From: Moorena bouillonii PNG
GTDB lineage: Bacteria; Cyanobacteriota; Cyanobacteriia; Cyanobacteriales; Coleofasciculaceae
DNA: 64,000 nucleotides
Assembly: GCF_001942495.1 (NCBI RefSeq)
Contig: NZ_MKZS01000001.1
Coordinates: forward strand, 2,411,628-2,475,627
Direction of reading: 5' to 3'
The translations under genes and the position numbers were made by a program. The notes under the pieces were generated by a model. That model did not search any database, was not told the DNA's origin, and saw only the letters and a list, made by a program, of their open reading frames with translations. Position 1 is the stretch's first letter. Every line of letters begins with the position of its first letter. This document shows, in pieces, positions 1 through 8,449 of this stretch.

Positions 1-701
1 GCGATTAGCCGAACTATGTAAGCACTATCTTTTTCACCGTCTGGTTTTGCTAAAACAACGCAAGCTCCAGCCATTAGAGGCCAAAATAACTCCCAACGGC
101 TGGACACATCAAAGCTGAGAGAGGCTTTGTGCAAAACGCGATCGCTTTTCTGATAGGGAAAAGTCTCTTGAAGCCAGCGCCAGCTTTGACAAACCGCTCG
201 ATGGGGCATCATTGCGCCTTTTGGCTTTCCGGTTGAGCCAGAAGTATAGGTAATGTAAGCTAAGTTTTCTCCTCCAACCCTACCGACTGGGTTAGTATTG
301 CTTTCTACAGCTATTTTCTGCCAATCTGTATCCAAGCAAACTAGATATCCTTGATATTCTGGAATTTCCGGCACCAATTTCTGTTGTGTCAACAGCACTG
401 ACACTTGGGTATCATGGAGCATGAACTCCAAACGCTCCCTCGGATAGGATGGATCTAAGGGCACATAAGCCCCCCCTGCTTTAAGAATCCCCAAAAGTCC
501 GACCACTGTATCAACAGAACGCTCAACACAAATCCCCACAAGGGTTTCCGGTTCTACACCCAAGGAGCGCAAATAGCTGGCTAACTGGTTCGCTTTATCA
601 TTCAGTTCTCGGTAGGTTAACTGCTGCTTGTCAAATACAACAGCAATCTGATCAGGTGTTCGTTCTACTTGGGCTTCAAATAACTGAGGTATTGTATCCA
701 T
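1..701 (-). CDS. Non-ribosomal peptide synthetase, adenylation domain (partial, runs off left edge)
   Basis: I translated the reverse strand from the ATG at 701; it stays open to base 1 (about 233 codons). It begins MDTIPQLFEAQVERTPDQIA, the usual start of an A domain, followed by core motifs LTYRELN, LLGILKAGGAYVPLDPSYP and the ATP-binding loop YTSGSTGKPKG. A domains activate an amino or other carboxylic acid as an adenylate and load it onto a carrier protein. No condensation domain precedes it, so this is either an initiation module or a stand-alone A domain. The SFDVSSRWELFWPL stretch appears one residue longer than the usual SFDVSVWExFWPL, so substrate prediction by the standard code is unsafe. 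It lies downstream of, and on the same strand as, tailoring genes at 1298-5620. Confidence 0.93.
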   Translation of the reverse strand, partial: MDTIPQLFEAQVERTPDQIAVVFDKQQLTYRELNDKANQLASYLRSLGVEPETLVGICVERSVDTVVGLLGILKAGGAYVPLDPSYPRERLEFMLHDTQVSVLLTQQKLVPEIPEYQGYLVCLDTDWQKIAVESNTNPVGRVGGENLAYITYTSGSTGKPKGAMMPHRAVCQSWRWLQETFPYQKSDRVLHKASLSFDVSSRWELFWPLMAGACVVLAKPDGEKDSAYIVRLI

Positions 702-708
702 ATACTTT

Positions 709-802
709 GAGGTTTTAGGTTTTGGGTTTTAGGTTTGAGGTGTTAGGTGTTAGGTGTTATGTTTTAGGTTTGAGGTGTTAGGGATTAGGTGTTATGTTTT
801 AG
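709..802. repeat. Heptamer array GGTTTTA/GGTGTTA, left of the four-helix-bundle gene
   Basis: About thirteen 7-bp units of the type GGTTTTA, GGTGTTA or GGTTTGA. The unit recurs in inverted orientation at 1231-1281, so the gene between is flanked by inverted arrays. It also separates that gene from the NRPS start at 701. Confidence 0.85.
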
Positions 803-822
803 ATAACGACTAAACAAAAAAG

Positions 823-1206
823 GTGATCAGGGTGCTCGAAGTTAAGAGTTATCGAGACTTAAAGGTTTGGAATCGGGCAATGGACTTGGTTGTACTATGC
901 TACAAACTTACTTCTAAGTTACCAAAAACTGAGATTTATGGACTGAGCAGCCAAATTCAACGAGCTGCTGTTTCGATTCCAGCTAATATCGCTGATGGCA
1001 AAGGGAGACAGCATTTGGGAGACTATATCCATCATCTATCCATAGCTAATGGATCTCTCAAAGAATTGGAAACACATTTGCTAATTACTGGCAGATTATC
1101 TTATCTTAAAAACTCTGAGTTACAGCCCGTTTTAGAGTTAAGCGATGAAATAGGAAGAATGCTCAACAGTCTGATGGAAAAACTAAAGGAGAAGAAGAAA
1201 AATTAG
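823..1206 (+). CDS. Four-helix-bundle protein (23S rRNA intervening-sequence protein family)
   Basis: The protein of about 125 aa has the family hallmarks: SYRDLKVWNRAMDLV near the N-terminus, QIQRAAVSIPANIADGKGR in the middle, then a KELETHLLITGRL helix. Members form small four-helix bundles; some lie in 23S rRNA intervening sequences and a related protein is the diversity-generating-retroelement accessory protein. No rRNA or retroelement is present here. Start is uncertain: GTG at 823 or GTG at 832, because the family usually begins a few residues before SYRDL. It points opposite to the surrounding biosynthetic genes and sits between inverted heptamer arrays, which suggests it arrived as a cassette. 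Function unknown. Confidence 0.85.
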   Translation: MIRVLEVKSYRDLKVWNRAMDLVVLCYKLTSKLPKTEIYGLSSQIQRAAVSIPANIADGKGRQHLGDYIHHLSIANGSLKELETHLLITGRLSYLKNSELQPVLELSDEIGRMLNSLMEKLKEKKKN

Positions 1207-1230
1207 GCTATCCGAATAATTAGCGTTTTA

Positions 1231-1281
1231 CCTCAAACCTAAAACCTAACACCTAAAACCTAACACCTAAAACCTAACACC
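1231..1281. repeat. Heptamer array CCTAAAA/CCTAACA, right of the four-helix-bundle gene
   Basis: About seven 7-bp units (CCTCAAA, CCTAAAA, CCTAACA), the reverse complement of the array at 709-802. The two arrays could pair as a long hairpin enclosing the gene. Confidence 0.85.
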
Positions 1282-1297
1282 ACTTCTCTGATGCACT

Positions 1298-2053
1298 CTA
1301 GCGCACGTATGAGGCTCCATTAATATCAATGTTGGTTCCAGTTGCCGAGGGGACTTGTCCGGATAAGAGGAAAGCTACCATGGCAGCAATTTCCTCTGGC
1401 TGGGCGATTCGCTGTAGAGGAATACCGGACAAAATTTGGGATATAGGGTAGTTTTCGGTAAATGTCCTGGTCATTTCTGTATCAACAAAGCCCGGGCAAA
1501 TAGAATAGGCTAGTATGCCATCAGCAGCAAAGTTACGAGCAATACTTTTAGTTAAGTTACTCAATGCTGCTTTGGAGGCTGCATAGTGCATGTACTCTGG
1601 GGTGTCGCCTCGATGAGCTGCACGACTAGAGATGTTAACAAGAATTCCTCCTCCCTTGGACTGAAAGTGTTCTATTGCCCGTCGGGTGATGGAACTAACA
1701 GCAATCAAGTTCACCTTAAGAGTTTCGATCCATTTCTCTTCCCAGAGTGAGGGATTATCATCCAAGCTGAGTTCGGTCATGATGGCGGCATTATTCACAA
1801 CACCATCAAGGGAATATCCCAGATTGAGCACTTCCTCCACTAATTGTTGTCCTGCTTGGGGCTGGGATAAATCTTTTTGAATGACAACACAATCAGTTTT
1901 GGCTGCGGAGGCTAGCTTCTGGGCTGGCTCAATGTGGGAATTACAGTGCAGCACAACTCGTGCTTCTGAAGAAATAAGACATTGGGCAATGGAGTAGCCG
2001 ATTCCAGTTCCCGCTCCTGTTACCAGAAATGTTTTTTCTGCGATCTTGATCAT
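1298..2053 (-). CDS. Short-chain dehydrogenase/reductase
   Basis: A 251-aa classical SDR. The Rossmann cofactor motif TGAGTGIG is at residues 12-19, NNAA at 87-90, the catalytic Ser in NISS at 140-143, and Tyr157/Lys161 in YAASK. Length and motif spacing are complete. It resembles the 3-oxoacyl-ACP reductase/glucose dehydrogenase-like SDR branch; substrate cannot be told from sequence. It follows the cupin gene by 25 bp on the same strand and probably belongs to the same transcript. I infer a redox tailoring step for the NRPS product or its building block. Confidence 0.92.
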   Translation of the reverse strand: MIKIAEKTFLVTGAGTGIGYSIAQCLISSEARVVLHCNSHIEPAQKLASAAKTDCVVIQKDLSQPQAGQQLVEEVLNLGYSLDGVVNNAAIMTELSLDDNPSLWEEKWIETLKVNLIAVSSITRRAIEHFQSKGGGILVNISSRAAHRGDTPEYMHYAASKAALSNLTKSIARNFAADGILAYSICPGFVDTEMTRTFTENYPISQILSGIPLQRIAQPEEIAAMVAFLLSGQVPSATGTNIDINGASYVR

Positions 2054-2078
2054 TGCATTAGTTCCATTAGGTTAAGAT

Positions 2079-2483
2079 TCAGGATTTCTGGCTAGGAAAG
2101 AAATCTGGTTTCCAATCTGCAGGCACTTCTCCCACTTCATTCTTAAAATCATGAAAGCTGTTTGGCGAAGAAATGGCTATAAAGTGTAGGTCATTGCTTG
2201 ATTCATTCCTAATTTGATGCAGCGCTCCCGGAGATATTAGTATGCCATCACCCGAATTAAGAACATGTGTTGTGTTCTCAATTACTATAGATGCTTCACC
2301 CTCAAGTATAAAGAAAAACTGTTGGGCAACTTCGTGGTAATGTTCCACTCCCCTGCTGTTGGGAGGCATAATTTCCTGTGCAACGGTTAAATTGTCATTG
2401 GCTAATAAATGCCATCCTTGACAGCCAGTTCCCCATTGAAAATTTTCGGCAGTAGCTGTATTGATCTTTGCGTGGTTTGACAT
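2079..2483 (-). CDS. Small single-domain cupin
   Basis: A 134-aa single cupin. Motif 1 reads GVEHYHEVAQQFFFILEG (His48, His50, with Gln where the canonical Glu would be) and motif 2 contains PGALHQIRN with His89. Such proteins bind one metal ion and act as isomerases, epimerases or dioxygenases, or only bind small molecules. Spacing to neighbours is short (58 bp upstream, 25 bp downstream), placing it inside the tailoring operon. The missing canonical Glu means a non-standard metal site or a binding role; no substrate can be named. Confidence 0.88.
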   Translation of the reverse strand: MSNHAKINTATAENFQWGTGCQGWHLLANDNLTVAQEIMPPNSRGVEHYHEVAQQFFFILEGEASIVIENTTHVLNSGDGILISPGALHQIRNESSNDLHFIAISSPNSFHDFKNEVGEVPADWKPDFFPSQKS

Positions 2484-2541
2484 TGTTTTTTTTCTCTTGA
2501 ATCGAAAGTTACTTTAGCATGAGCAAAACTTAGGAGTTTAC

Positions 2542-3483
2542 TCATGCTTTCTTGGCACGGATAAAATATAACTGCTGATAGAGATTGGCCTCTTCTTCTA
2601 TAAAGGGGGAGGGTTCTCCTTCTAGATCTGCTAGTTTTTGATAGCTTTGGACAAACTCTGTGTGATAGTTAGCTAAGGCAACATTAATTCTGTGGACAAC
2701 AGCCCAATTGGCATCACCCCGCTCTTCCCAGTTAATAGAATAGTCTAAAGGATTGTCACTATCGCTTTGAATTCCTTTTCCCCAGTATTTTTCCATTAAC
2801 CTATGGGTTAGTCTGGGGCCATTTTTACTGGTGGCGATGAAGAGAATTTCCCCTCCTGGTGCCAGGTAGGAACTACCTTGGGTAATTAAAGTGTCCATTA
2901 CTAGTCTGCCGCGATCGCCATTGCGGTTCCATTCTTCACCCCGAAATTGGTCAGCAAACTTCAGCCTTGCTTGCAATTTTTCCTCCGTATCAGGTAGTGC
3001 TGGCGGGTTGAGATAAATCCGATCAACTTTCCCTTCAATCTCTCGATTCCCTTGAATTGCAGCAAAGCAGTTAGACTCAAAACTTTGGAAATCCTTTGGG
3101 TTAAGACCATTCAATTCCCAATTGCTTCCTTGCAGGGTAACGGCATAAGGGTTTAATTCCGTGCCAATTACCTGAGCTGCACCACCTTTTCCGGCGACTA
3201 TGCCAAACATGCCTAAGCCACCAGCAAAATCCATCACCACCTTGCCCCTACAATCATCAGCAGCTACTAGCTCACACATTGTGAGGGAAAATAGTGAAGA
3301 AGGTGTCCAAGCATTAGGATGGGTTTCTAGTAAAATATCTAAGTCATTACTGAGATGATATTTGACAATCGTGCCCACCTCTAAAGACTGATAATCAATG
3401 TTACTGTCCGAGTCGTAGGTAATAATTGTTTTTTGTCCACATAAATCTTTGTCTGTTTCTAAATTAAGCTCTGGAGTTTTCAT
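2542..3483 (-). CDS. Class I SAM-dependent methyltransferase with NPPALP motif (putative N-methyltransferase)
   Basis: A 313-aa protein. The SAM-binding loop is DFAGGLGMFG at residues 85-94, an acidic residue ends strand beta2 (GTELNPYA), and NPPALP lies at 159-164. The NPP[x] tetrad is typical of enzymes that methylate a planar nitrogen, such as HemK/PrmC and N6-adenine methyltransferases. Residues 1-60 form an N-terminal extension without a recognised domain. It lies 24 bp after the formyltransferase gene and is likely co-transcribed. Its place among NRPS tailoring genes suggests N-methylation of a metabolite rather than of nucleic acid; this is inference. Confidence 0.85.
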   Translation of the reverse strand: MKTPELNLETDKDLCGQKTIITYDSDSNIDYQSLEVGTIVKYHLSNDLDILLETHPNAWTPSSLFSLTMCELVAADDCRGKVVMDFAGGLGMFGIVAGKGGAAQVIGTELNPYAVTLQGSNWELNGLNPKDFQSFESNCFAAIQGNREIEGKVDRIYLNPPALPDTEEKLQARLKFADQFRGEEWNRNGDRGRLVMDTLITQGSSYLAPGGEILFIATSKNGPRLTHRLMEKYWGKGIQSDSDNPLDYSINWEERGDANWAVVHRINVALANYHTEFVQSYQKLADLEGEPSPFIEEEANLYQQLYFIRAKKA

Positions 3484-3507
3484 TAATTCTATTTGTACTC
3501 GGTAAAG

Positions 3508-4434
3508 CTACACTAATTGGAAAGTTTCAACTGTTTTTTCTAGGGAATAATATGCTAGGATTTCGCAAAATTCACTGTAATAAAATAGTTCTATTCCCAA
3601 ATCCTCCATTTGATTAACTTCTTGGTAAGTGGGAGTACGATAATATGTTCTTTTACTAAGATCCTGTTTTCCCTCCCAATAAAAAGGAAAAGAATATCCT
3701 TGAGCTAACTCATCGATGTATTCTAAAAAGATTTGGGCACCCTTTTTGTAAATCAAACATAAATTTTTTAGATAGCTGTAGTTTTTATTAAGATCTACAG
3801 AGTAAGCTCCTATGATGCTACCTGTATCAATTCCTTCCTCAACAATATGTAAAGTTCCGTAAAGAGATTTTCCTTCAGCCATATCCCACAAGGAACACCA
3901 CACGCCAGCACGTTCAGGAAGTTTTGATGAGTGAATATTGAAAATCTTCCCCACACCATACTCACTTGCTACTTTAATAATTTCTGAACTGATGATTAGA
4001 TTGTTCCTTACAGACAAACTAATGTAAGGTTCATGTTCTTGATAAATAGCAATAATTTTCTCCTGTTCTTCTCTGTTTTTAGTACTTTTGATGCGAGACA
4101 ATTTGCATTCGTACTGTCTCGCCAGTTGATTGAATGTCATCAACTGGCATTTTTTATTGCCTAGATTTTTTTCAATGCAAGGAAAAACTATGTTACGGAT
4201 ATAATCTTTAGTCAAAAAATTAAACTTAGACAATTTTTCGACTTGGCTTTCTGCTTTTCTCGATACTTTTTGTGACAAAAATATATGAACTTTAAAGTTT
4301 CTATTGCTCAAAAAAGGAAGCAAAAAATTTAGAGTTATATTAGCGATAATATCTTCGTTACAAAAAATAATCATATTTTTAGGCTGATTATTCTTGTCCC
4401 TTTCTTGCCTAAAATTCTGTTCACAATTATTCAT
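3508..4434 (-). CDS. Formyltransferase family protein (N10-formyl-THF dependent)
   Basis: A 308-aa protein whose C-terminal half carries the formyl-transferase N-domain signature: FNIHSSKLPERAG (Asn166, His168) and HIVEEGIDTGSIIG (Asp203), matching the Asn-His-Asp catalytic set of Met-tRNA and GAR formyltransferases. The first 160 residues are divergent and Lys/Asn-rich. It is too divergent to be housekeeping Fmt or PurN and lacks the tRNA-binding C-domain of Fmt. Such enzymes formylate amines or hydroxylamines in siderophore, sugar and NRPS pathways. It lies between the oxygenase and methyltransferase genes. Confidence 0.85.
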   Translation of the reverse strand: MNNCEQNFRQERDKNNQPKNMIIFCNEDIIANITLNFLLPFLSNRNFKVHIFLSQKVSRKAESQVEKLSKFNFLTKDYIRNIVFPCIEKNLGNKKCQLMTFNQLARQYECKLSRIKSTKNREEQEKIIAIYQEHEPYISLSVRNNLIISSEIIKVASEYGVGKIFNIHSSKLPERAGVWCSLWDMAEGKSLYGTLHIVEEGIDTGSIIGAYSVDLNKNYSYLKNLCLIYKKGAQIFLEYIDELAQGYSFPFYWEGKQDLSKRTYYRTPTYQEVNQMEDLGIELFYYSEFCEILAYYSLEKTVETFQLV

Positions 4435-4537
4435 ATTTTCTTGTCATTACTTGTCTATTAAGAACCTCGATTCTGAGCTTACTCTCTAAGTTTTCTGGAT
4501 AGTTATCGGGACTAAGGTGAGCAAGTTTAGATAGAAT

Positions 4538-5620
4538 TTATCTTTGTGTTTCCCAGGCCAATTCATCTTGTAAATACCCCTCCAAACTTTGGCTTGTAAC
4601 CACTTTTTCTAGTTCTTTGTTTCCAGGAAAATAAATTCCCTGGTCGAGGGGATTGGCAGTCTTATTATCGAAAGTCCAACGCAGCACTTTCCTAATCTTG
4701 GTTTCGGAGTTAGTAAATCCTTCTCTACCATGAAAAGCGACTAAGTTTGCCAGCACTAAACTTTCCCTAAGTTCTTCTAGCAAAACGCTTGTGTAATTCT
4801 CTGGATTTTTATTAAAATTCCAGATCCAATCCATTGCTATTTTCGTCAGGGCGTTTTTACACTTATAGTCAACATCGCCATCGGCGCGATAACCGGTTGT
4901 AATGCACCTTTTTTCCTTATGGTAATTAATAATTGGTTTACTAAGATGACCATCCGTTCCTTCCCTAAAAAAGGTAACAGCATCTGCTTCTTTTAAAACA
5001 GCTAGATAAGGCAAAGGAATAGCATTTAAAAGATGCTGTCCACTCGCCACACGAGTTTCCCCTCCTGATTGAGCATTTTGTAGGACTGTAAACACCACCC
5101 AATTAGGAACGACTTTTAAGAATGTGCTGTCTTGATGGACTTCCTGATGACCGTTGTATTTATTACCCTTAACACGATCAGCTGGATTTGCCATCATCAA
5201 AACATCATTTTCTTTAAAATCAACGCCATAGTCAGCTAACACTTTTCTGGCTAAAGAATTCTCATTGGATTCTATTTTGCCAGAATTACTATAGGGTTGT
5301 CGCACTTGTTTCCCGAGCAATAAATGCAACTGATTTCGCCATTCCTTAAAACGTCGATTATCTAATAACGCATCATTTTCGTGAGTACGGAGAACAAAAA
5401 AACCATATAGATGTGTCAATAGCTGCACGTCCCGGCGAATTCCATCATCTGAAAGCTTTCCCCCAGCAGGAATCTGAATAGTTAAATCTTTTTTTGTTAA
5501 TTTCCTGGGTTGATATAAAAAATCGTAATTGTTTTTTACAAAATTCCATTTCTTGATGTAATCCTCTAGATCCATTGTTATTCCATTGACATTCCTAACA
5601 TTAAGTTTTTTATATTTCAA
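4538..5620 (-). CDS. Fe(II)/2-oxoglutarate-dependent oxygenase, TauD/TfdA type
   Basis: A 360-aa enzyme. The iron-binding facial triad is visible as His162-Gln-Asp164 (EVHQDST) and His297 (AFHGREGF), with Arg310 positioned to bind 2-oxoglutarate. GGETRVA at 187-193 is the usual loop before the jelly-roll core. These enzymes hydroxylate, desaturate or halogenate unactivated C-H bonds; Asp164 is present, so it is not a halogenase, which has Ala or Gly there. It is the first gene of the apparent minus-strand tailoring set (4538 to 1298) and may oxidise an amino-acid precursor. Its leader region is at 5621-5800. Confidence 0.9.
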   Translation of the reverse strand: MKYKKLNVRNVNGITMDLEDYIKKWNFVKNNYDFLYQPRKLTKKDLTIQIPAGGKLSDDGIRRDVQLLTHLYGFFVLRTHENDALLDNRRFKEWRNQLHLLLGKQVRQPYSNSGKIESNENSLARKVLADYGVDFKENDVLMMANPADRVKGNKYNGHQEVHQDSTFLKVVPNWVVFTVLQNAQSGGETRVASGQHLLNAIPLPYLAVLKEADAVTFFREGTDGHLSKPIINYHKEKRCITTGYRADGDVDYKCKNALTKIAMDWIWNFNKNPENYTSVLLEELRESLVLANLVAFHGREGFTNSETKIRKVLRWTFDNKTANPLDQGIYFPGNKELEKVVTSQSLEGYLQDELAWETQR

Positions 5621-6174
5621 GTTTTCTCTTGATGTTGATAGGCTTTAACTACAGCCTTAGCTTTAACTACAGCAGTATCATCATTTGCCTTTCTTTCAAT
5701 TATTTCTATTGTAACTTTAACAGATTGGTGTCACCTGTCAACATAAGATTTTATTAACTTTATAAAGTTTTGTTGATTTAAGTAACAAAAACACTTTAGC
5801 CCACCGCTACGGGGAGGGTGCATCTAATTTTTGCTGGGGGAGCGACATGAATGGCTAGAAAGCTGACAGAACAAGCGCGGGTTGACTGACAAAACTAATC
5901 AACCACGTACTGGTACGTTTGTATTTTGAATTCCAGTCGATAGTCGTTTATCCTGAAGGGGTGACATGGAAGCTAGAATGTAGCCAGAATAAGAGACCTA
6001 GCTCTTATACCTCGTAAATAATACTCCAGTTTATTGGGATTTTACTTCATTAACTCCTTCACCAAATCCCAACACGACTCCATAAAACTCACCCAAGTTT
6101 GACCATATAAGCTGACGGGGCGACAAGCGCCCCGTCAGGAAAACGGCTGTAAGATTTACTTTATCAAAAGTCTC
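5621..6174. other. Intergenic region with leader of the oxygenase gene
   Basis: No gene is visible. Near 5640-5685 an 11-bp unit TTTAACTACAG occurs twice. A small palindrome ACGTACtgGTACGT lies near 5910. The region must hold the minus-strand promoter of the oxygenase operon, but I could not assign boxes. A hairpin near its right end is listed separately. Confidence 0.5.
6112..6138 (-). terminator. GC-rich hairpin after the FAD oxidoreductase fragment
   Basis: Arms CTGACGGGGCG (6112-6122) and CGCCCCGTCAG (6128-6138) pair perfectly around a 5-nt loop. It lies 37 bp past the stop of the minus-strand gene at 6175. There is no clear T run, so it is terminator-like rather than a textbook terminator. 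Confidence 0.55.
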
Positions 6175-6867
6175 TCAAACCAGCACTAATAAAGACTCAA
6201 AATTCTTCAATTTCTTAGCTTCATTATTATTAGCATATCCATAGACGCGAGGAAGTTGCTTCGTGCTTAAAAGTACTTTTCTGACCTCAGAGTTGGATAC
6301 ATTACTTAGATTCCTGCCAGAAAGAAGGGCAGTAATGGCAGCTATCCCCAATGCCTGACCAACACCAGCATTGAATTCCACAATTCTACCAGCGGATGAA
6401 GCAAACCCTTGAAACCCAGAACCAGGACTGACAAGGGCTAAATTAGGGACTGTCTTAATTTGGGCATGCTGGATGCCAATGTTGAAAATTGGCTTACTAA
6501 AACTTACACTTTTTATCCCGTTCTGAGAGGCTCTGTTACCAAGACCTTCGATACCACCTCGCACATCAAAATGATAGCCAAAGGTTCCCAAAGCAGACCA
6601 ATTGGGTGTGCCACCTAAGAGCATTTGGGAGCCATAGAGAGGGTCTACCACACCAGTAATATTGCCTGCATGGCGGATATAAAGCTCAGATGCTGGCTTA
6701 ACGGCTTTCGCTCCGATACCTTTGAGCCAAGTTTCCACGAAATTCATCTCTTCGAGAATCTTAGCAGAGGGTTTAGCACCTGCTTGAGCTAATTCCTCTG
6801 CTTCAGTGCCATTGACCTTACACAGGAGGGCATTCCAGGACAGCCTACCCCCTGGAAGAATTGCCAC
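6175..6867 (-). pseudogene. N-terminally truncated FAD-dependent oxidoreductase
   Basis: The 230-aa frame (GTG start at 6867) resembles the C-terminal part of FAD_oxidored-type enzymes: LYIRHAGNITG, GTFGYHFDVRGG and, near the end, AGVGQALGIAAITALL. The N-terminal Rossmann GxGxxG loop that binds FAD is absent. In frame upstream the sequence continues as GENIPPGKLKGN before a TAA, and the next gene ends at 6934, so there is no room for the missing N-terminal half. I read this as a deletion remnant. It may once have served the adjacent biosynthetic cluster. Confidence 0.65.
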
Positions 6868-6933
6868 ATTTCCTTTTAATTTTCCAGGTGGGATATTTTC
6901 TCCTTAAGCAGACAAACGGTAATCTTAGCCTGA

Positions 6934-7569
6934 TCAGTACTTATTTGCTACAACGAGATAGCTACCATAGATTGACATCAACGGAAAATGCCAACCTAAA
7001 TACTGGGATACCCTACCTGATCCATATAATTTAACTCCTGAGAATCCATGCATTTGCAATCTCAATCGCAGAACTTCTGGAAAATGCTGAGTTAAATGGC
7101 TGACACCGTAAACTGACATTCCAATAATTTTATTTTTTATGTAATTAGGATTGGGAGTGGTAAGCAACAGCCTTCCGCCAATCTTCAACACTCTTTGGAA
7201 TTCACATAATGTTTTATCTACATCGGCAGGATACAGGTGTTCAAGAAACTCACCAGCAGTAATCACATCAAAAAATCGATCTTCCATAGGTATGTCTGTT
7301 GAAAGACCATAGACTTTTTGTGAATAGCACTCAGGCAAAACATCTAATCTTTCTTGTACACAATCAAGACCAAATAATGTCAGGTTCGGGTTCAACTCCT
7401 TAAAACGTAATCCACCTCTACCCGTATTGCAACCTACGTCAAGAATCTTTACAGCTCCTTTCTGAAAAAAACTGAAGAATTGTTCGTACCTTTTCAAAGT
7501 AAAAGGGTCGTGTTCTGAACGATTTTGTTGAATATTCTGAACTTCGTACTTCTTATGCAGATTGACCAT
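6934..7569 (-). CDS. Class I SAM-dependent methyltransferase (Methyltransf_11 type)
   Basis: A 211-aa protein with SAM motif I ILDVGCNTGRGG (residues 42-53), acidic residue after beta2 (FGLDCVQE), motif II around FDVITAGEFLEHL and a post-motif GGRLLLTTPNPNY. Length fits a compact O-, N- or C-methyltransferase without extra domains. It ends 66 bp before the truncated FAD gene on the same strand, so it may be the leftmost-reading start of the same cluster. Substrate unknown. Confidence 0.88.
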   Translation of the reverse strand: MVNLHKKYEVQNIQQNRSEHDPFTLKRYEQFFSFFQKGAVKILDVGCNTGRGGLRFKELNPNLTLFGLDCVQERLDVLPECYSQKVYGLSTDIPMEDRFFDVITAGEFLEHLYPADVDKTLCEFQRVLKIGGRLLLTTPNPNYIKNKIIGMSVYGVSHLTQHFPEVLRLRLQMHGFSGVKLYGSGRVSQYLGWHFPLMSIYGSYLVVANKY

Positions 7570-7634
7570 GTTTGCTTCTCCAATTCAACATAGAAATGAC
7601 TAAACTCCAAGGCGTTACTGAATTACGGGATGAA

Positions 7635-8239
7635 TCAGGGATAGACAGGTATTTGCCTCGGTGGCACCGGCACCTCCCAAAACTTCAGGTAATGCACTAA
7701 CAGTCCGATCGAATGCTTCAGCATTTCTATTGACTTCGAGTCACACAAAGTCTTGGGATGTAGCCGAGCCAGATAGTGCCTCAATCGAGTGAAATCACCC
7801 TAGACTCGGGTCATATACAACGGGTTGACGATATCTGGTCACCATCGATGGATGTAGTTGGGATACACCTTGAAACCATCTGTAACATAGAAGAAACACT
7901 CCCACAAACCCTTCGTACGCCCACACCAGTTCAAAGGTCATTGTACTACGCTCTCCGATTCCGTAAGCTAGAATACCAGTCAATAGTCAGTTTCTCGGGT
8001 TTCTTTTTCCCAGGTGGTGTTAAAGCCAGTAGCAGGTCGAGTTGTAGTCTAGTTAAGACCTCCACCGCCGCAGAGTGAGGAGCATTTCGCTGTAGAGCTG
8101 ACGGCTGACGGCTGACGGCTGAATGCTTACGTTGAAATACCTGGTAAACGAATTTAATTAAGGTCTCAGGGAGAAGTGCATATTGGCTAATTTTGGAAGT
8201 AGATTGCATAGTGAGACTTAAATTAAATGAGGTACACAA
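7635..8239 (-). pseudogene. Degenerate transposase remnant invaded by a heptamer array
   Basis: Three reverse frames chain into one transposase-like protein: MQSTSKISQYALLPETLIKF, then KPEKLTIDWYSS, then a second frame with LAYGIGERSTMTFELVWAYE and WFQGVSQLHPSMVTRY, then a third with LRHYLARLHPKTLCDSKSIE and a stop at 7635. The last part recalls the C-terminal end of IS1-like transposases, which is my tentative assignment. At least two frame changes and an internal stop make it inactive. A GCTGACG heptamer array at 8098-8124 lies inside it. Terminal inverted repeats were not identified. Confidence 0.55.
8098..8124. repeat. Heptamer array GCTGACG
   Basis: About four copies of GCTGACG followed by the common trailer AATGCTTACG, inside the transposase remnant. 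Confidence 0.8.
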
Positions 8240-8278
8240 GTTTGGAATAATGGTGCTTTTTCACCATTATTCCAAAAT
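8237..8278. repeat. Perfect hairpin TTTGGAATAATGGTG / CACCATTATTCCAAA
   Basis: Two 15-bp arms around a short T-rich loop. It is preceded by AGGTACACAAG, a short string also found near 12538, so it may be the end of a dispersed element or a terminator for the minus strand. Confidence 0.7.
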
Positions 8279-8383
8279 TTCCTCATCTTGTGTAATTATA
8301 ATTAACTAGCGTTGAAGTTTCCCCCAAGAAGCCTGTAAGTCTCAACCTAACCTACACCCAACGCCTATGGCCAATAACTTAAC

Positions 8384-8434
8384 AACCTTCAACCTTCAAC
8401 CGTTTAACCTTCAACCTTCAACCGTTCAACCTTT
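8384..8434. repeat. Heptamer array TTCAACC
   Basis: About seven units TTCAACC/TTTAACC/GTTCAACC with small interruptions, just after the stop of the site-2 protease gene (minus strand). Confidence 0.8.
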
Positions 8435-8449
8435 TAAATTAGCCTGAAA

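Noticed and set aside
823..1206. Four-helix-bundle gene considered as a diversity-generating-retroelement accessory (avd)
   Set aside because: No reverse transcriptase, template repeat or variable-region target gene is nearby.
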